DNA of 64,000 nt from Toxotes chatareus (lineage: Eukaryota > Chordata > Actinopteri > Toxotidae): positions 79,616 to 143,615 of the forward strand of contig JAFBJY010001503.1 in assembly GCA_016801885.1 (NCBI GenBank), in the 5' to 3' direction. Positions 55,656 to 64,000 of this stretch are shown here, in pieces (the first letter of the stretch is position 1; the number at the start of each line of letters is the position of its first letter). Under the pieces are notes generated by a model, which was not told where the DNA came from, did no database searches, and saw nothing but the letters and a program-made list of their open reading frames with translations. Both the position numbers and the translations under genes were made by a program.

Positions 55656-56899
55656 AGGTGGGGAAAAGTGTTAATTTCCTACTTTACGAGGACTACCTGA
55701 ACGCAGCACAATCCCTACGGTCAAACTGGATCAAAGCAGCAGTGAAGCTAGCGGAGCCAACCACCGCAGTTCAGCTGAGAACGGAGGTGAAGCAGGTGTC
55801 TGAGCAGAAACCAAGAAGGCCAGTTATGGTAAGTTAGTAACTCAACTTAGTTAATAGTCAGCTCACTCAGATTATTGCCGAACAAATTTTATAGGCGTGT
55901 GCACAAAATATGTGCTTCCAGTTTTCAAGTTGATCGAACAGGTAGCCAAAGGCTAGCTAGCTTTGCTGATAGCTAAGCCAGCGGTAGCTCGCTAACTCAG
56001 CGCGAAATCCGTTTTGCTAATTAGCTACCCCAACTACATGGGGTGTGTAAATGAAGCTAGCTAACCAGTTTCAGGTAAATAAATTGTCTTTATGTAATGC
56101 AGGGTCAGCTGACGTTAATATTTTTTTAGTGTTTGTTTTAGTGTTGTTTTTTTCCTGCTAAAAGCTAGGTTAATGGAGCGAAGAGTGGGGGTGTTTCATG
56201 GGATTGGTTAGCTAATTAGTCGTAGTGCTTTGCAGCAACTGACAAATAGTTTTGGTCCCTTTGCTCCCTTTTTATCTGATTTTTTTTTTTTTTTCTTTTT
56301 AATTATTTTGAAAATGATTTTCCATCTTTTTCCTCTTAGTTACAGATTGCTTTTTCTTGGCGAGATGGAGACATTTGATGAGACAACTGTGTCACTCTTA
56401 CAAGGTAAATCTCTTCTAAATTGCGTAGACATCTAACATTAGTGCATATCTTTATATTAAAAAAGCTTGGATCAGCAAGTGAGGCGCTGTTGAGGTGAGT
56501 TAGTTATTATCAGTTAAACTGAAACTAAACTTGATATGCCTGAGGTTTAATTTTGAACTACTTTTTGTATCTTCTTTGTTGCTCTCAGCCATCTGAGGAC
56601 CCCAACATGTTTCTCCAGAGGCGACCCATCACCAGTCCGGTCCTCCTGGTAGAATCTACTAACCTCCTCCTGGCTGTTGGCACAGTGCCGCTGACCACCT
56701 TGCCTAAAGACATGATCCACGAGGCTCCTCTCATCCTGATGGGGTGTTACTACACCTTCCACCTTACCTACCCCAAATGTGTTTCTACTTTGTTGTCCAT
56801 CATCCAGACAGTGGTACTGAAGGACAGTATTCATGAGCGTGACCTCACTCATTCTTACAAAAAGGCAATAGCTGAATGGGAAGAATTTAACAAGAAGTA
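55656..56899 (+). pseudogene. Second CACTA-associated gene, spliced, unknown function
   Basis: Exon-like pieces: 55,656-55,828 (after 'gaatttcag'; SVNFLLYEDYLNAAQSLRSN; donor gtaagtta), 56,340-56,404 (METFDETTVSLLQ; donor gtaaat), and 56,589-56,899 (after 'gttgctctcag'; PSEDPNMFLQRRPITSPVLL, VESTNLLLAVGTVPLTTLP, GCYYTFHLTYPKCVSTLLSI, ending AEWEEFNKK-TAG). The last piece resembles the end of the accessory or transposase-like proteins of these elements (x-x-L-x-x-x-Y-Y-x-F-x-x-x-Y-P). Phases between the pieces do not all agree, so the gene model is incomplete or decayed. Confidence 0.45.
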
Positions 56900-57839
56900 G
56901 AGCCAGAAATGCACAGGTTTGTCCACTGATAATTTTCACAGTCACCAAATGTGATTGCTGCTCAGTCTCTGAGAAATATGTTGATGACTGAAAGTCTGTT
57001 GTTTTTTAATATTTTTGTTAACAGGGTATTGAATGTGTGATGGCATGATGTCAGTATAAATTCTGAAAAGATACATGTAATCACTTTTGAATCTTTTTTG
57101 AATCAGTGTGACAAGTGTGGTTTGCTTTTCCAAAAGGTCACAGTACACTGTTCATTTTGGTTAAAGCTGTTTGTATTTTTTTTTTTTTTTAATTTTCACA
57201 CAGGCTTTTTATTAAATTTTATTATTTTATTAAATTAAAAAGCTTAAAGATTAAAGATTCAGAGTTTCCTGTTAGGTAAACGATTCTGGCTGTATATTAA
57301 CCTGGTTTCATGTTAATAAAACCATGTTTTTTTCAAGCATTGTCATGTTTACTTATTTTAAGAATAGGTGATCTAATTTAGCTCCCTAAAAACAAGAATT
57401 TCATAATTCTAATTTTTAGTAATTTGATAGTAAAAAAGTACTAGTTTTGAGTGATAATAGGTTTAATTTGCATTAACTAGGCTTAAATAGGTTGCTTGAA
57501 ATTAGTGTTTTTGATCTTATTTCAAGATTTTATGGGCTATAATGACAGTCACACAGCTTTACTTGTTTTAAGACATCTTAACAAGCAAAATTTGCTTACT
57601 GCACTGGCAGCCAAATTTGCTTCTTTTAAGTGCAAGTATGCTTAAATATTGGGTGTTTGGCCTTAAATTTGACAGGCCATTTTTGCAGTGTATGTTTATA
57701 CTGTCTTTAATTATTTATCTTTTACTGTAACACTGTGGGCCTAGGGAGCACTGCAATTTCAAAACCTGTGTATGACCTGTACATATGGTTTTGACAATAA
57801 AGTTGACTTTGAAAAATAGGAAATACAGTCAATGAGTTA

Positions 57840-58160
57840 TATATTCTAAAGATAAGGACAGGTTTTAGGTTTTAAGGTTTAGTTTTAAGATGAAGTAAGC
57901 CTTGTTTTAAGATGAACCAACTTGGATTAAGACAGAGCTTAGTGATTCTTCACCAATACTGAGTATTTTTCTTGCTTATTTTAAGCCTTCTGAATACATC
58001 TTTAGACATGCTTATTTCTAGATTTCTACAAACTTAATTCAAGAAATCTTGTCAAGTGAAATGATCTTGCTGCATGGAAAGATCATTTCACTTGTTTTGA
58101 GTACCTTTTCCCTCAGATTTAGTGTTTTTATCTTGTTTTTAGACACCTCTCTTTGCAGTG
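57840..58160. mobile_element. Solo end of a CACTA-type element
   Basis: Ends 'acctctctttgcagtg', matching the CACTGCAAA terminus, and carries 'cttattttaag' and 'gatcatttcacttg' sub-terminal motifs. The other end is not present nearby (52,335-52,560 is a possible partner). Confidence 0.45.
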
Positions 58161-59100
58161 TTGTTCTGCTGCTGTACCTGTGCTGCTGTTTGTTGGGGGA
58201 ATAAAAACATATCAGTTGGTCCGACCATTGCCTTGGCATTTGTTTTCCTGTAGCGTGTCTCTGTCATCACAAAGGCCATTCTAACACAGAGATTTCTGAC
58301 TCAGCTTAGTCTTTAGCTGAGAGAACGCCTCCATGCAGCTGCACACACCTAAAAGCATACGTGCACACACACACCTGATACACATCACACAAACTTCATT
58401 CACACTGAGGAGGCAAAGGACAGTTTACCAATTCTCCAACACAACTGTGGCCATAACAAGAACATAAAGCTATAAGATCAGTAACATAGAATGACTTATT
58501 GGATCATTTGGTATAGCAATCATTAAATCATTAAAGCTGTTCACCTGAGCCTTTCCCTCTGTGACAGGTCAAAGATAATCATTACAATACAGGTCAAGGT
58601 GATGATCATTTGTATTGAGCTATACTGTTCATGCTGCAGTTGACAAGGAAGCTAGGCGACCTGTTGAGGAACCTCCAGACACCTAATATACTGAATACTG
58701 AGGAACTTTTTTTTGTTTTTTTATTTTATTTAAGATGCTTTCAGAAATGTTGAAAAATTATTTTTGGGTGGGTGCTCAGAGGTTTATTCTTAACACCCAC
58801 AGGAGAAATTTAATCATATCTTGTGATTTAATGGAATTGACTGTTATATTGTCAGAAACCAACAGTAATTAAACTTTCCCTCTTGTTCACTGTGCATGCT
58901 GTGATATGTCCTCTTGTCGACTAAAAGATCAAACTTAATATAGATAAAGAGCCAGATCACAAAAATGGCAGGTCCTTGAATGCACAGTGTAAAGTGTGTG
59001 TTTTCAAATTTGAGTTTCAAGATTTAGATTCAAAATTCACCAGCTTCTGACATTAAAATAAATGGTGGATAGAGAAAGAAAATTGTTAAACTAGAAACTA
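58161..59100. other. No feature recognised
   Basis: Ordinary AT-rich sequence. Only short, unsupported open frames. Confidence 0.45.
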
Positions 59101-59215
59101 AGAAACTCTTAAGTGCTTGCTCTGGGGTCAGGCTCTGGGTCTCTGTAAAGCGCTTTGAGACAGTTTTGATTGTGGAAGGCGCTATATAAATAAAATTGAA
59201 TTGAATTGAATTGAA
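59101..59215 (+). repeat. L2-type LINE 3' tail
   Basis: Reads 'gggtctctgtaaagcgcttt', 'gagacagttttgattgtgga', then 'atataaataaaattgaattg' with a (gaatt)n end. Severely 5'-truncated. Clean counterpart of 2,880-3,065. Confidence 0.8.
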
Positions 59216-59220
59216 TCTTG

Positions 59221-59990
59221 TCCTTTCACATTAAAAGCATCATTGTGAACATCAGTGTTTTGTCTTTCTCTGAATCTTGGGACAACTGAGCCGATTCAAA
59301 CTAAAATGCTGCCACAGTTTATCTGAAAGATCTGAGAAAAACAAAGACAGAAACTTGTCAAACTGTCTTTCAGAGTTTCACAGTTAGAAAGCTCCTGACT
59401 ACTCTGAAGAGTTTGAGCCTCGATTCTATAAATTTCAAAAGTCCATTTAAAAAAGACTCAGAAAAGATGAGAGTGAAAACCAGCAGCTGAAATTTGACTA
59501 AAACAAGAAGCTGTGAAGTTTATTTGAAAAATGTTTAAAGAGTTTTTCAACTTCATCTGTCATTTTTACAGTGTATACCTGGTTTTCACCCTGTTTTACG
59601 TGTTTTACAGTGAATCCTCTGGCTGCTGTAAGAATACGTCTGCTGGTTTTTATTATTTACATCATTATTTTTTACACCTTCATTACACTGTATTTATAGC
59701 AGTGTAATAATATGTGTGTTCACATACAGAGAGTCATTATCAGACTGATGAACATTAGAGTTAAAATAAGTCAGTAAATGTGGAATAATGTCAGTGTGAA
59801 CATCAGTATCATTGTCAGTGCTGTGTGTGCAGAGTTGTAGTTACTGATAGTGACCACTGGGGGGCAGAAGACTCCTGTTCAGTCAACACTAAAGACTGTG
59901 AAGCAGTTGAATTCATCTGTGAATCCAAACACTGTGGTTGAAGAGGTTATAAAGTCACTTTGAGAGAGCCTGTCACCAAGTGGGGGCATT
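59221..59990 (+). repeat. Inverted copy of the NLR 3' flank
   Basis: 59,221-59,355 and 59,880-59,990 are reverse complements of 21,655-21,795 and 21,478-21,545. It is the downstream flank of an NLR gene in plus orientation without the gene: L2 LINE tail sits immediately upstream. It suggests a lost or rearranged neighbouring paralogue. 59,991-60,500 after it has a poly-C tract (60,211-60,237) and nothing else recognised. Confidence 0.75.
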
Positions 59991-60539
59991 GGAGCATTGT
60001 GTGCCCCCATTACACGCCTACACCTCCCAAAATGACTTTTCAAGTAAAAGAAGAAAATGAGATATGAACAGTCTGTGTGTTCACTGCAGAATGTGAAAAA
60101 CCTTCAGGAGCACTGAGGAAAGTTTTCACTGTTTGTTGATGCACGTCAGACACAGCTGCTCCTCAGCCTGAGCAGAGGCCAAAAGTAGAGGTGGTGAGGC
60201 TGCAGCTACCACCCCCCCCCCCCCACCCCCCCCCCTCCAGGTGGCTGAGGTGTATTATTGTCACATAAATGTGGGTTTTCTTTTTAGTTTAGGAAATAAA
60301 AACAATGATGGCTGGAGTCGCAAATTTGAGCAGTGCATTTATTTACAGGCAAAAAAAAAAAAAAATCTACCAAAAATCAAATCCACAATTTACTGGGTGT
60401 TACATTCCTCACTCTGTCCTCGAGTGCTTTGTTGGCGGAGCATTATAAACCCTAAGCTCCTCCCAAGACCAACCAATTTACAATCAATGCATTAAATGAG
60501 ATCTCTGGTCACCACATCTTCATAACCACCTGTTATAGA

Positions 60540-61100
60540 CACTGCTGTGGCCAAGAACACTAAGGGGGAGGGCACAGGTGTAGAAACCCCAAGACAGACG
60601 GAGGAGTCAGTTAAAGTCCTCTTTATTAAACTCACAATCACTGGATCAAAGTCCAAGGCCAGGAAACAAAACTTACACAACTAAATCGTCCAAGAAGGAG
60701 AAAAAAACTTCAGAAGCTCATGTCTAAATCCTAAAAGTTTGAAGTCCTTACTTGGGGTGAACAAATGAAAGTGAATCCAAAGGGAACAGAGGACAAATCC
60801 CAGAGGTGACAAAGACAGGGAAACAGGTAACACTAAGGACAGGACAGCAGGTGAACACTGATTCCAGGATGAGAAAAGCAGGTACAACCACAGCAAGAAC
60901 ACAGCAGGAACAGACTTGGACAAAACACTGGTGAACACAGGCTAGGACTCAGACACACTGACAAGGAGACAAGGGAAGAATGAGACATAAATACACTAGG
61001 ACAACAGGAGACACACATTAGGACGGGACAGAAAATCAGCAAAAGGGGGAAACAGGAAAAAGACAAGTCCAAAAAGAGTTGAAAATATCCTGTCCTCATG
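60540..61100 (-). repeat. Probable solo LTR
   Basis: On the minus strand the block has a CT-rich body with many 'tgtcctgtcc' and 'cctgtctttg' phrases, then 'gagtttaataaagaggactt' (polyadenylation signal) and 'ctgtgccctcccccttag' near the end, typical of fish gypsy-type LTRs. No retroviral-type coding region is adjacent, so it would be a solo LTR. Terminal TG/CA and a target duplication were not fixed. Confidence 0.45.
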
Positions 61101-61340
61101 CACAGATCCTGCAGTTTTTCATAGGTATTCAGTATTGTATTCACTCAGTATTGGCCTGTCTCCATTGGCTGGCACTGGAGTTTAGAATGAAACATAAAAA
61201 AAAACATAATTACCTAACACAGTGAAACCACTGAGTACATTTGTGAATAGTTGTCTCCGTTCAGGAAGCAGCCTGACTTCCTCTAGTAAATAATAACAAA
61301 TAAGGAGCTCTTACATGGACTTATACAGTAAACAATCATC

Positions 61341-61723
61341 AAAGTCAAAAAGTCAAAGTCAACTTTATTGTCAAAACCATATGTACAGGTCATACACAGG
61401 TTTTGAAATTGCAGTGCTCCCTAGGCCCACAGTGTTACAGTAAAGATAAATAATAATTAAAGACAGTATAAACATAAATAAACATAAGCAGTATAAACAC
61501 ACAGTTCCATCAACAATACACAACAGTATAAACAGTATAAACATATCTCAGTAGTTGAGAAGAAAGGACCTAGTTGAGAAGAGACTTGTATATAATACAA
61601 AAATCAGTGACACAAAAGAATTTGTGTGTAATTTTTAGCTCAAATTATGTAATTTAAGCAGTAACAGGGTTATATAGCAGCAGCTGGATGTAAGTGCCAG
61701 TGCAGGTCTGTTTCAGTCCAGTG

Positions 61724-61762
<39 letters not shown>

Positions 61763-63552
61763 GAGTGGGGTGTGAGTCCATATTTCCGGGGGGTTCAGAG
61801 GGGGGATGTGGGTGAGGGTCAAGGGTTCGTATGTGCAGGGGTCCTCAGGGGGAGGGACGGCAAGGCAGAGAGAGAGTTCAGCATCCTGACAGCTTGGTGG
61901 ACAAAACTGTCTCTCAGTCTGCTGGTTCTGGCCCGGAGACTCTTCAGTCTCCTTCCGGATGGCAGCAGACTGAAGAAGCTGTTGGACGGGTGGGTGGGAT
62001 CACCTGCAATGCAGAGGGCTTTGCGGATGAGGCAGAGTGTGGTAGATGTCCTGAAGGGAGGGAGAGACACCCATGACCTTCTCAGCTGCTCTCACTACGC
62101 GATGTAGCTTCTTCCGGCAGGACACGGTGCAGGTGCCATACCACACAGTGATGCAGCTGGTCAGGATGCTCTCTATGGTGCCCCTGTAGAAACTGCACAT
62201 GATGGGGGCTGGGGCTCTGGCTCTTCTCAGTTTACGGAGGAAGAAGAGTCACTGTTGGGCTTTGCTGGTCAGTGATGCAGTGTTTTTTGACCAGGAGAGG
62301 TCTTCTGAGATGTGCACACCCAGGAACTTGGTGCTGCTCACTCTCTCCACAACAGCACCACTGATGGCTAGTGGGGTGTGCTGGGCGTGCGCTCTCCTGA
62401 AGTCTATGATGATCTCCTTTGTCTTCTCCACGTTCAGGGAGAGGTTGTTGACACTGCACCACTCAGCCAGGCGGCTCACCTCACTCCTGTACTATGTCTC
62501 ATCGTCGTTGTTGATGTGACCTACCACAGTTGTGTCATCTGCAAACTTGATGAAGAGGTTGGAGCTGTGTGATGGTGTGCAGTCATGGGTCAGCAGGGTG
62601 AAGAGGAGGGGGCTCAGCACGCATCCTTGGGGGGCCCCCGTGTTCAGTGTGATGGTGCTAGAAATGTTGCTGCCGACCCGTACTGCCTGTGGTCTTCCTG
62701 TCAGGAAGTCCAGCAGCCAGTTGCACATCGAGGTGTTGATCCCCAGTTGGTCCAGTATATGAATAAGTTGCTGAGGGATGATTGTGTTGAATGCTGAACT
62801 GAAGTCTATAAACAGCATTCTGACATATGAGTTTTTAGTGTCCAGGTGTGTGAGGGCTGAGTGGAGGGCTGTTGAAATTGCATCATCGGTCGAGCGTGTG
62901 GACCGATATGCAAACTGAAAAGGGTCCAGGGTGGGGGGAGAGATGACTTAATGTGATGCATGACTAACCGTTCAAAGCACTTCATTAGGATTGGGGTGAG
63001 TGCAACAGGACGGTAGTCATTGAAGCAGGAGGGAGATGGCTTCTTCGGCACGGGAATGATGGTGGAGGCTTTGAGGCACGTGGGGACAACAGCCTGGCTC
63101 AGTGATGTGTTAAAGATGTCTGTGAAGACATCTGTGAGTTCCGCAGCACAGTCTCTCAATACTCGACCAGGGATGTTGTCAGGACCCGGGGCTTTGCGTG
63201 CGTTGACCCTACTGAGGGATCTCCTCACGCTGACCGGGGATAGAGTCAACACCTGGTCGCCAGGAGGGGGTGGTGCTTTCTGTGCAGGGATGCTGTTGTG
63301 TGCCTCAAAGCGAGCGAAGAATTCGTTCAGCTCATTCGGCAGAGAGGTGGAGCTGTCGGCTGTCTGCGGTGTGGGCTTGTAGTCCGTGATGGACTGTATC
63401 CCCTGCCACAGACTCCGGGTGTCTCTGCTGTCCCTGAAGCGCTGCGCGATCTTCCTGGAATACTGCCTCTTTGCTTCTCTGATGCCACGTGACAGGTTTG
63501 CCCTTGCTGTCCTTAGGCCCACGTTGTCCCCAGCTCTGAAGGCAGCATGAGG
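61341..63552 (-). mobile_element. LINE family B, 5'-truncated, near-complete RT
   Basis: From 5' (high coordinates): AAFRAGDNVGLRTARANLSR, EAKRQYSRKIAQRF, NELNEFFARFE, NARKAPGPDNIPGRVLRDCA, FNDYRPVALTPILMKCFERL; frameshift near 62,930; then MLFIDFSSAFNTIIPQQL, TGRPQAVRVGS, GAPQGCVLSPLLFTLLT and the catalytic block FIKFADDTTVVG; nonsense codon after DDET; NNLSLNVEKTKEIIIDFRRA; stop in SKAQQ-stop; IESILTSCITVWYGT to the C-terminus. The tail is 'gacaataaagttgactttga' plus repeats. The endonuclease domain is missing. Rex1/jockey-like; inactive through at least one frameshift and two stops. A (gt)n lies at 61,727-61,760 in its 3' region. Confidence 0.9.
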
Positions 63553-63594
63553 CAGGTAGGACAAGGATTTTGATTGGTTTGATTGGTCTGTCAG

Positions 63595-64000
63595 TTTACT
63601 AGTGCATATTTTGGCTCTCACTAGTCAACTAGTGAGCTCAAAATGTGCTCACTAGTTAACTAGTAAGCAAAAAATGTGCCCACTAGTCGACTAGTCATCA
63701 ATTTTTGTACCGACTTGTCGACTAGTCGTCAATTTTTGTGCCGACTAGTTGACTAGTGATGAAAAAATTTGTTGATATTGTGGAAATTGAATTGATGTTA
63801 AAAGGGCTTTCCATACTAATGAGGAGGTGGGAATGAATATAATTGACTAGTCAACTAGTAAGAACCAAATGTCATACTAGTCGACTAGTAAGGCCAAAAA
63901 CGCCCATTAGTCGCACTAGTTGGCTTTTTGGTATTACTGGTCAACTAGTCAACATTTTTGGAGCTCACTAGTCGATTAGTGAGCACATTTTCAGCTCACT
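63595..64000. repeat. Palindrome-rich satellite-like array
   Basis: Dense, irregularly spaced copies of ACTAGTCGACTAGT-type units (variants ACTAGTCAACTAGT and ACTAGTTAACTAGT), separated by 'agcaaaaaatgtgc', 'catcaatttttgt' or 'gagctcac'. Each unit is a near-perfect palindrome. The array runs off the window edge. No coding content. Confidence 0.75.

Larger units (their letters stand above)
53692..57690. mobile_element. CACTA/EnSpm-group DNA transposon
   Basis: 3,999 bp with short inverted ends, CACTGCAAAA at the left and TTTTTGCAGTG at the right, flanked by TA on each side. The target is intact in the homologous LINE at 61.5 kb, which confirms both ends. It holds a minus-strand transposase remnant (54,462-55,480) and a divergent plus-strand set of exons (55,640-56,900), an arrangement seen in animal CACTA-group elements. 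Sub-terminal regions are AT-rich with repeated 'aagatcattt' and 'ttcaagtaaat' motifs. A TA duplication is shorter than the three bases usual for CACTA and recalls the Mirage branch of the same superfamily. Confidence 0.85.
52841..57811 (+). mobile_element. LINE 3' part (family B), split by a CACTA element
   Basis: 52,841-53,406 encodes VERVSSTKFLGVHISEDLSW, a stop in SKAQQ-stop, then APIMCSFYRGTIESILTSCI, VVRAAEKVMGVSLPSLQD, LICKALCIAGDPTHPSNSFF and SLLPSGRRLKSLRARTGRL. The 3' untranslated region runs to 53,691, is interrupted by a 4-kb insertion, and resumes at 57,693 to end 'gacaataaagttgactttg'. Comparison with the uninterrupted minus-strand copy at 61,341-63,552 fixes the break. 5'-truncated and inactive. 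Confidence 0.88.

Noticed and set aside
58039..58239. Open frame spanning the CACTA solo end
   Set aside because: Crosses an element boundary and has no domain; chance frame.
60681..61144. Minus-strand Leu/Ser/Phe-rich frames that resemble a multi-pass membrane protein
   Set aside because: They coincide with a CT-rich, LTR-like block; the hydrophobicity comes from CT-rich codons.

Overview
The window looks like genomic DNA of a teleost fish, probably a percomorph (the percomorph part is an impression from the NLR and repeat families, not a test). It contains one large multi-exon immune receptor gene of the fish-specific NLR-C (NLRC3-like) type on the minus strand. Around and inside the gene lies a dense set of fish transposable elements: L2 and Rex1/jockey-like LINEs, hAT, Tc1/mariner, CACTA/EnSpm, MITEs, a tRNA-like SINE and a probable solo LTR. 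There are no bacterial-style operons, rRNA, tRNA genes or CRISPR arrays.

Layout. 1-21,010 is sequence of very poor quality: bases occur in inflated homopolymer runs, worst at 17,150-21,010, and almost all open frames there are artefacts. A few traces survive: an L2-type LINE tail near 2.9-3.07 kb, a transmembrane-segment exon on the minus strand at 10.6 kb, a doubtful Ig-like trace near 8 kb, and two blocks (15.3 kb and 16.4-17.1 kb) that are noisy copies of clean sequence at 46.4 kb and 49.1-49.9 kb. From 21,010 the sequence is clean.

22,033-42,264 (minus) is the NLR gene. Reading from its 5' end: exon 1 with the start codon, a tandemly duplicated exon 2, a short linker exon, an acidic exon, a 1.8-kb FISNA-NACHT exon, four 174-bp leucine-rich-repeat exons, a 47-bp linker and a terminal PRY-SPRY (B30.2) exon. 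Splice sites and phases are compatible throughout, but the NACHT exon carries two frameshifts that cancel in length. The introns have grown by segmental duplication and repeated insertion: an internally deleted LINE (24.3-26.1 kb), a MITE and a SINE (26.2-26.8 kb), a hAT element carrying a LINE endonuclease frame (28.4-29.8 kb), an L2 LINE interrupted by a Tc1 element (30.4-34.5 kb), a second MITE copy interrupted by a LINE tail, a Tc1 element with an empty-site control (36.0-37.2 kb), a LINE tail that replaced a fifth LRR exon (37.6 kb), and a LINE fragment (41 kb).

42.3-52 kb holds the presumed 5' region of the NLR gene, a short divergent ORF with a splice donor, an internally duplicated GT-rich stretch, hAT remnants and a few unassigned exon-like ORFs. 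51.9-64 kb is almost wholly transposon: two LINE fragments, a 4.0-kb CACTA/EnSpm element inserted into one of them with a TA target duplication, an inverted copy of the NLR 3' flank (59.2-60.0 kb), a probable solo LTR, a 2.2-kb minus-strand LINE with recognisable reverse transcriptase motifs, and a palindrome-rich satellite at the right edge.

Functionally the only likely host gene is the NLR, a cytosolic nucleotide-binding sensor with a B30.2 recognition domain. The rest documents how such clusters grow by exon duplication, gene conversion and transposition.
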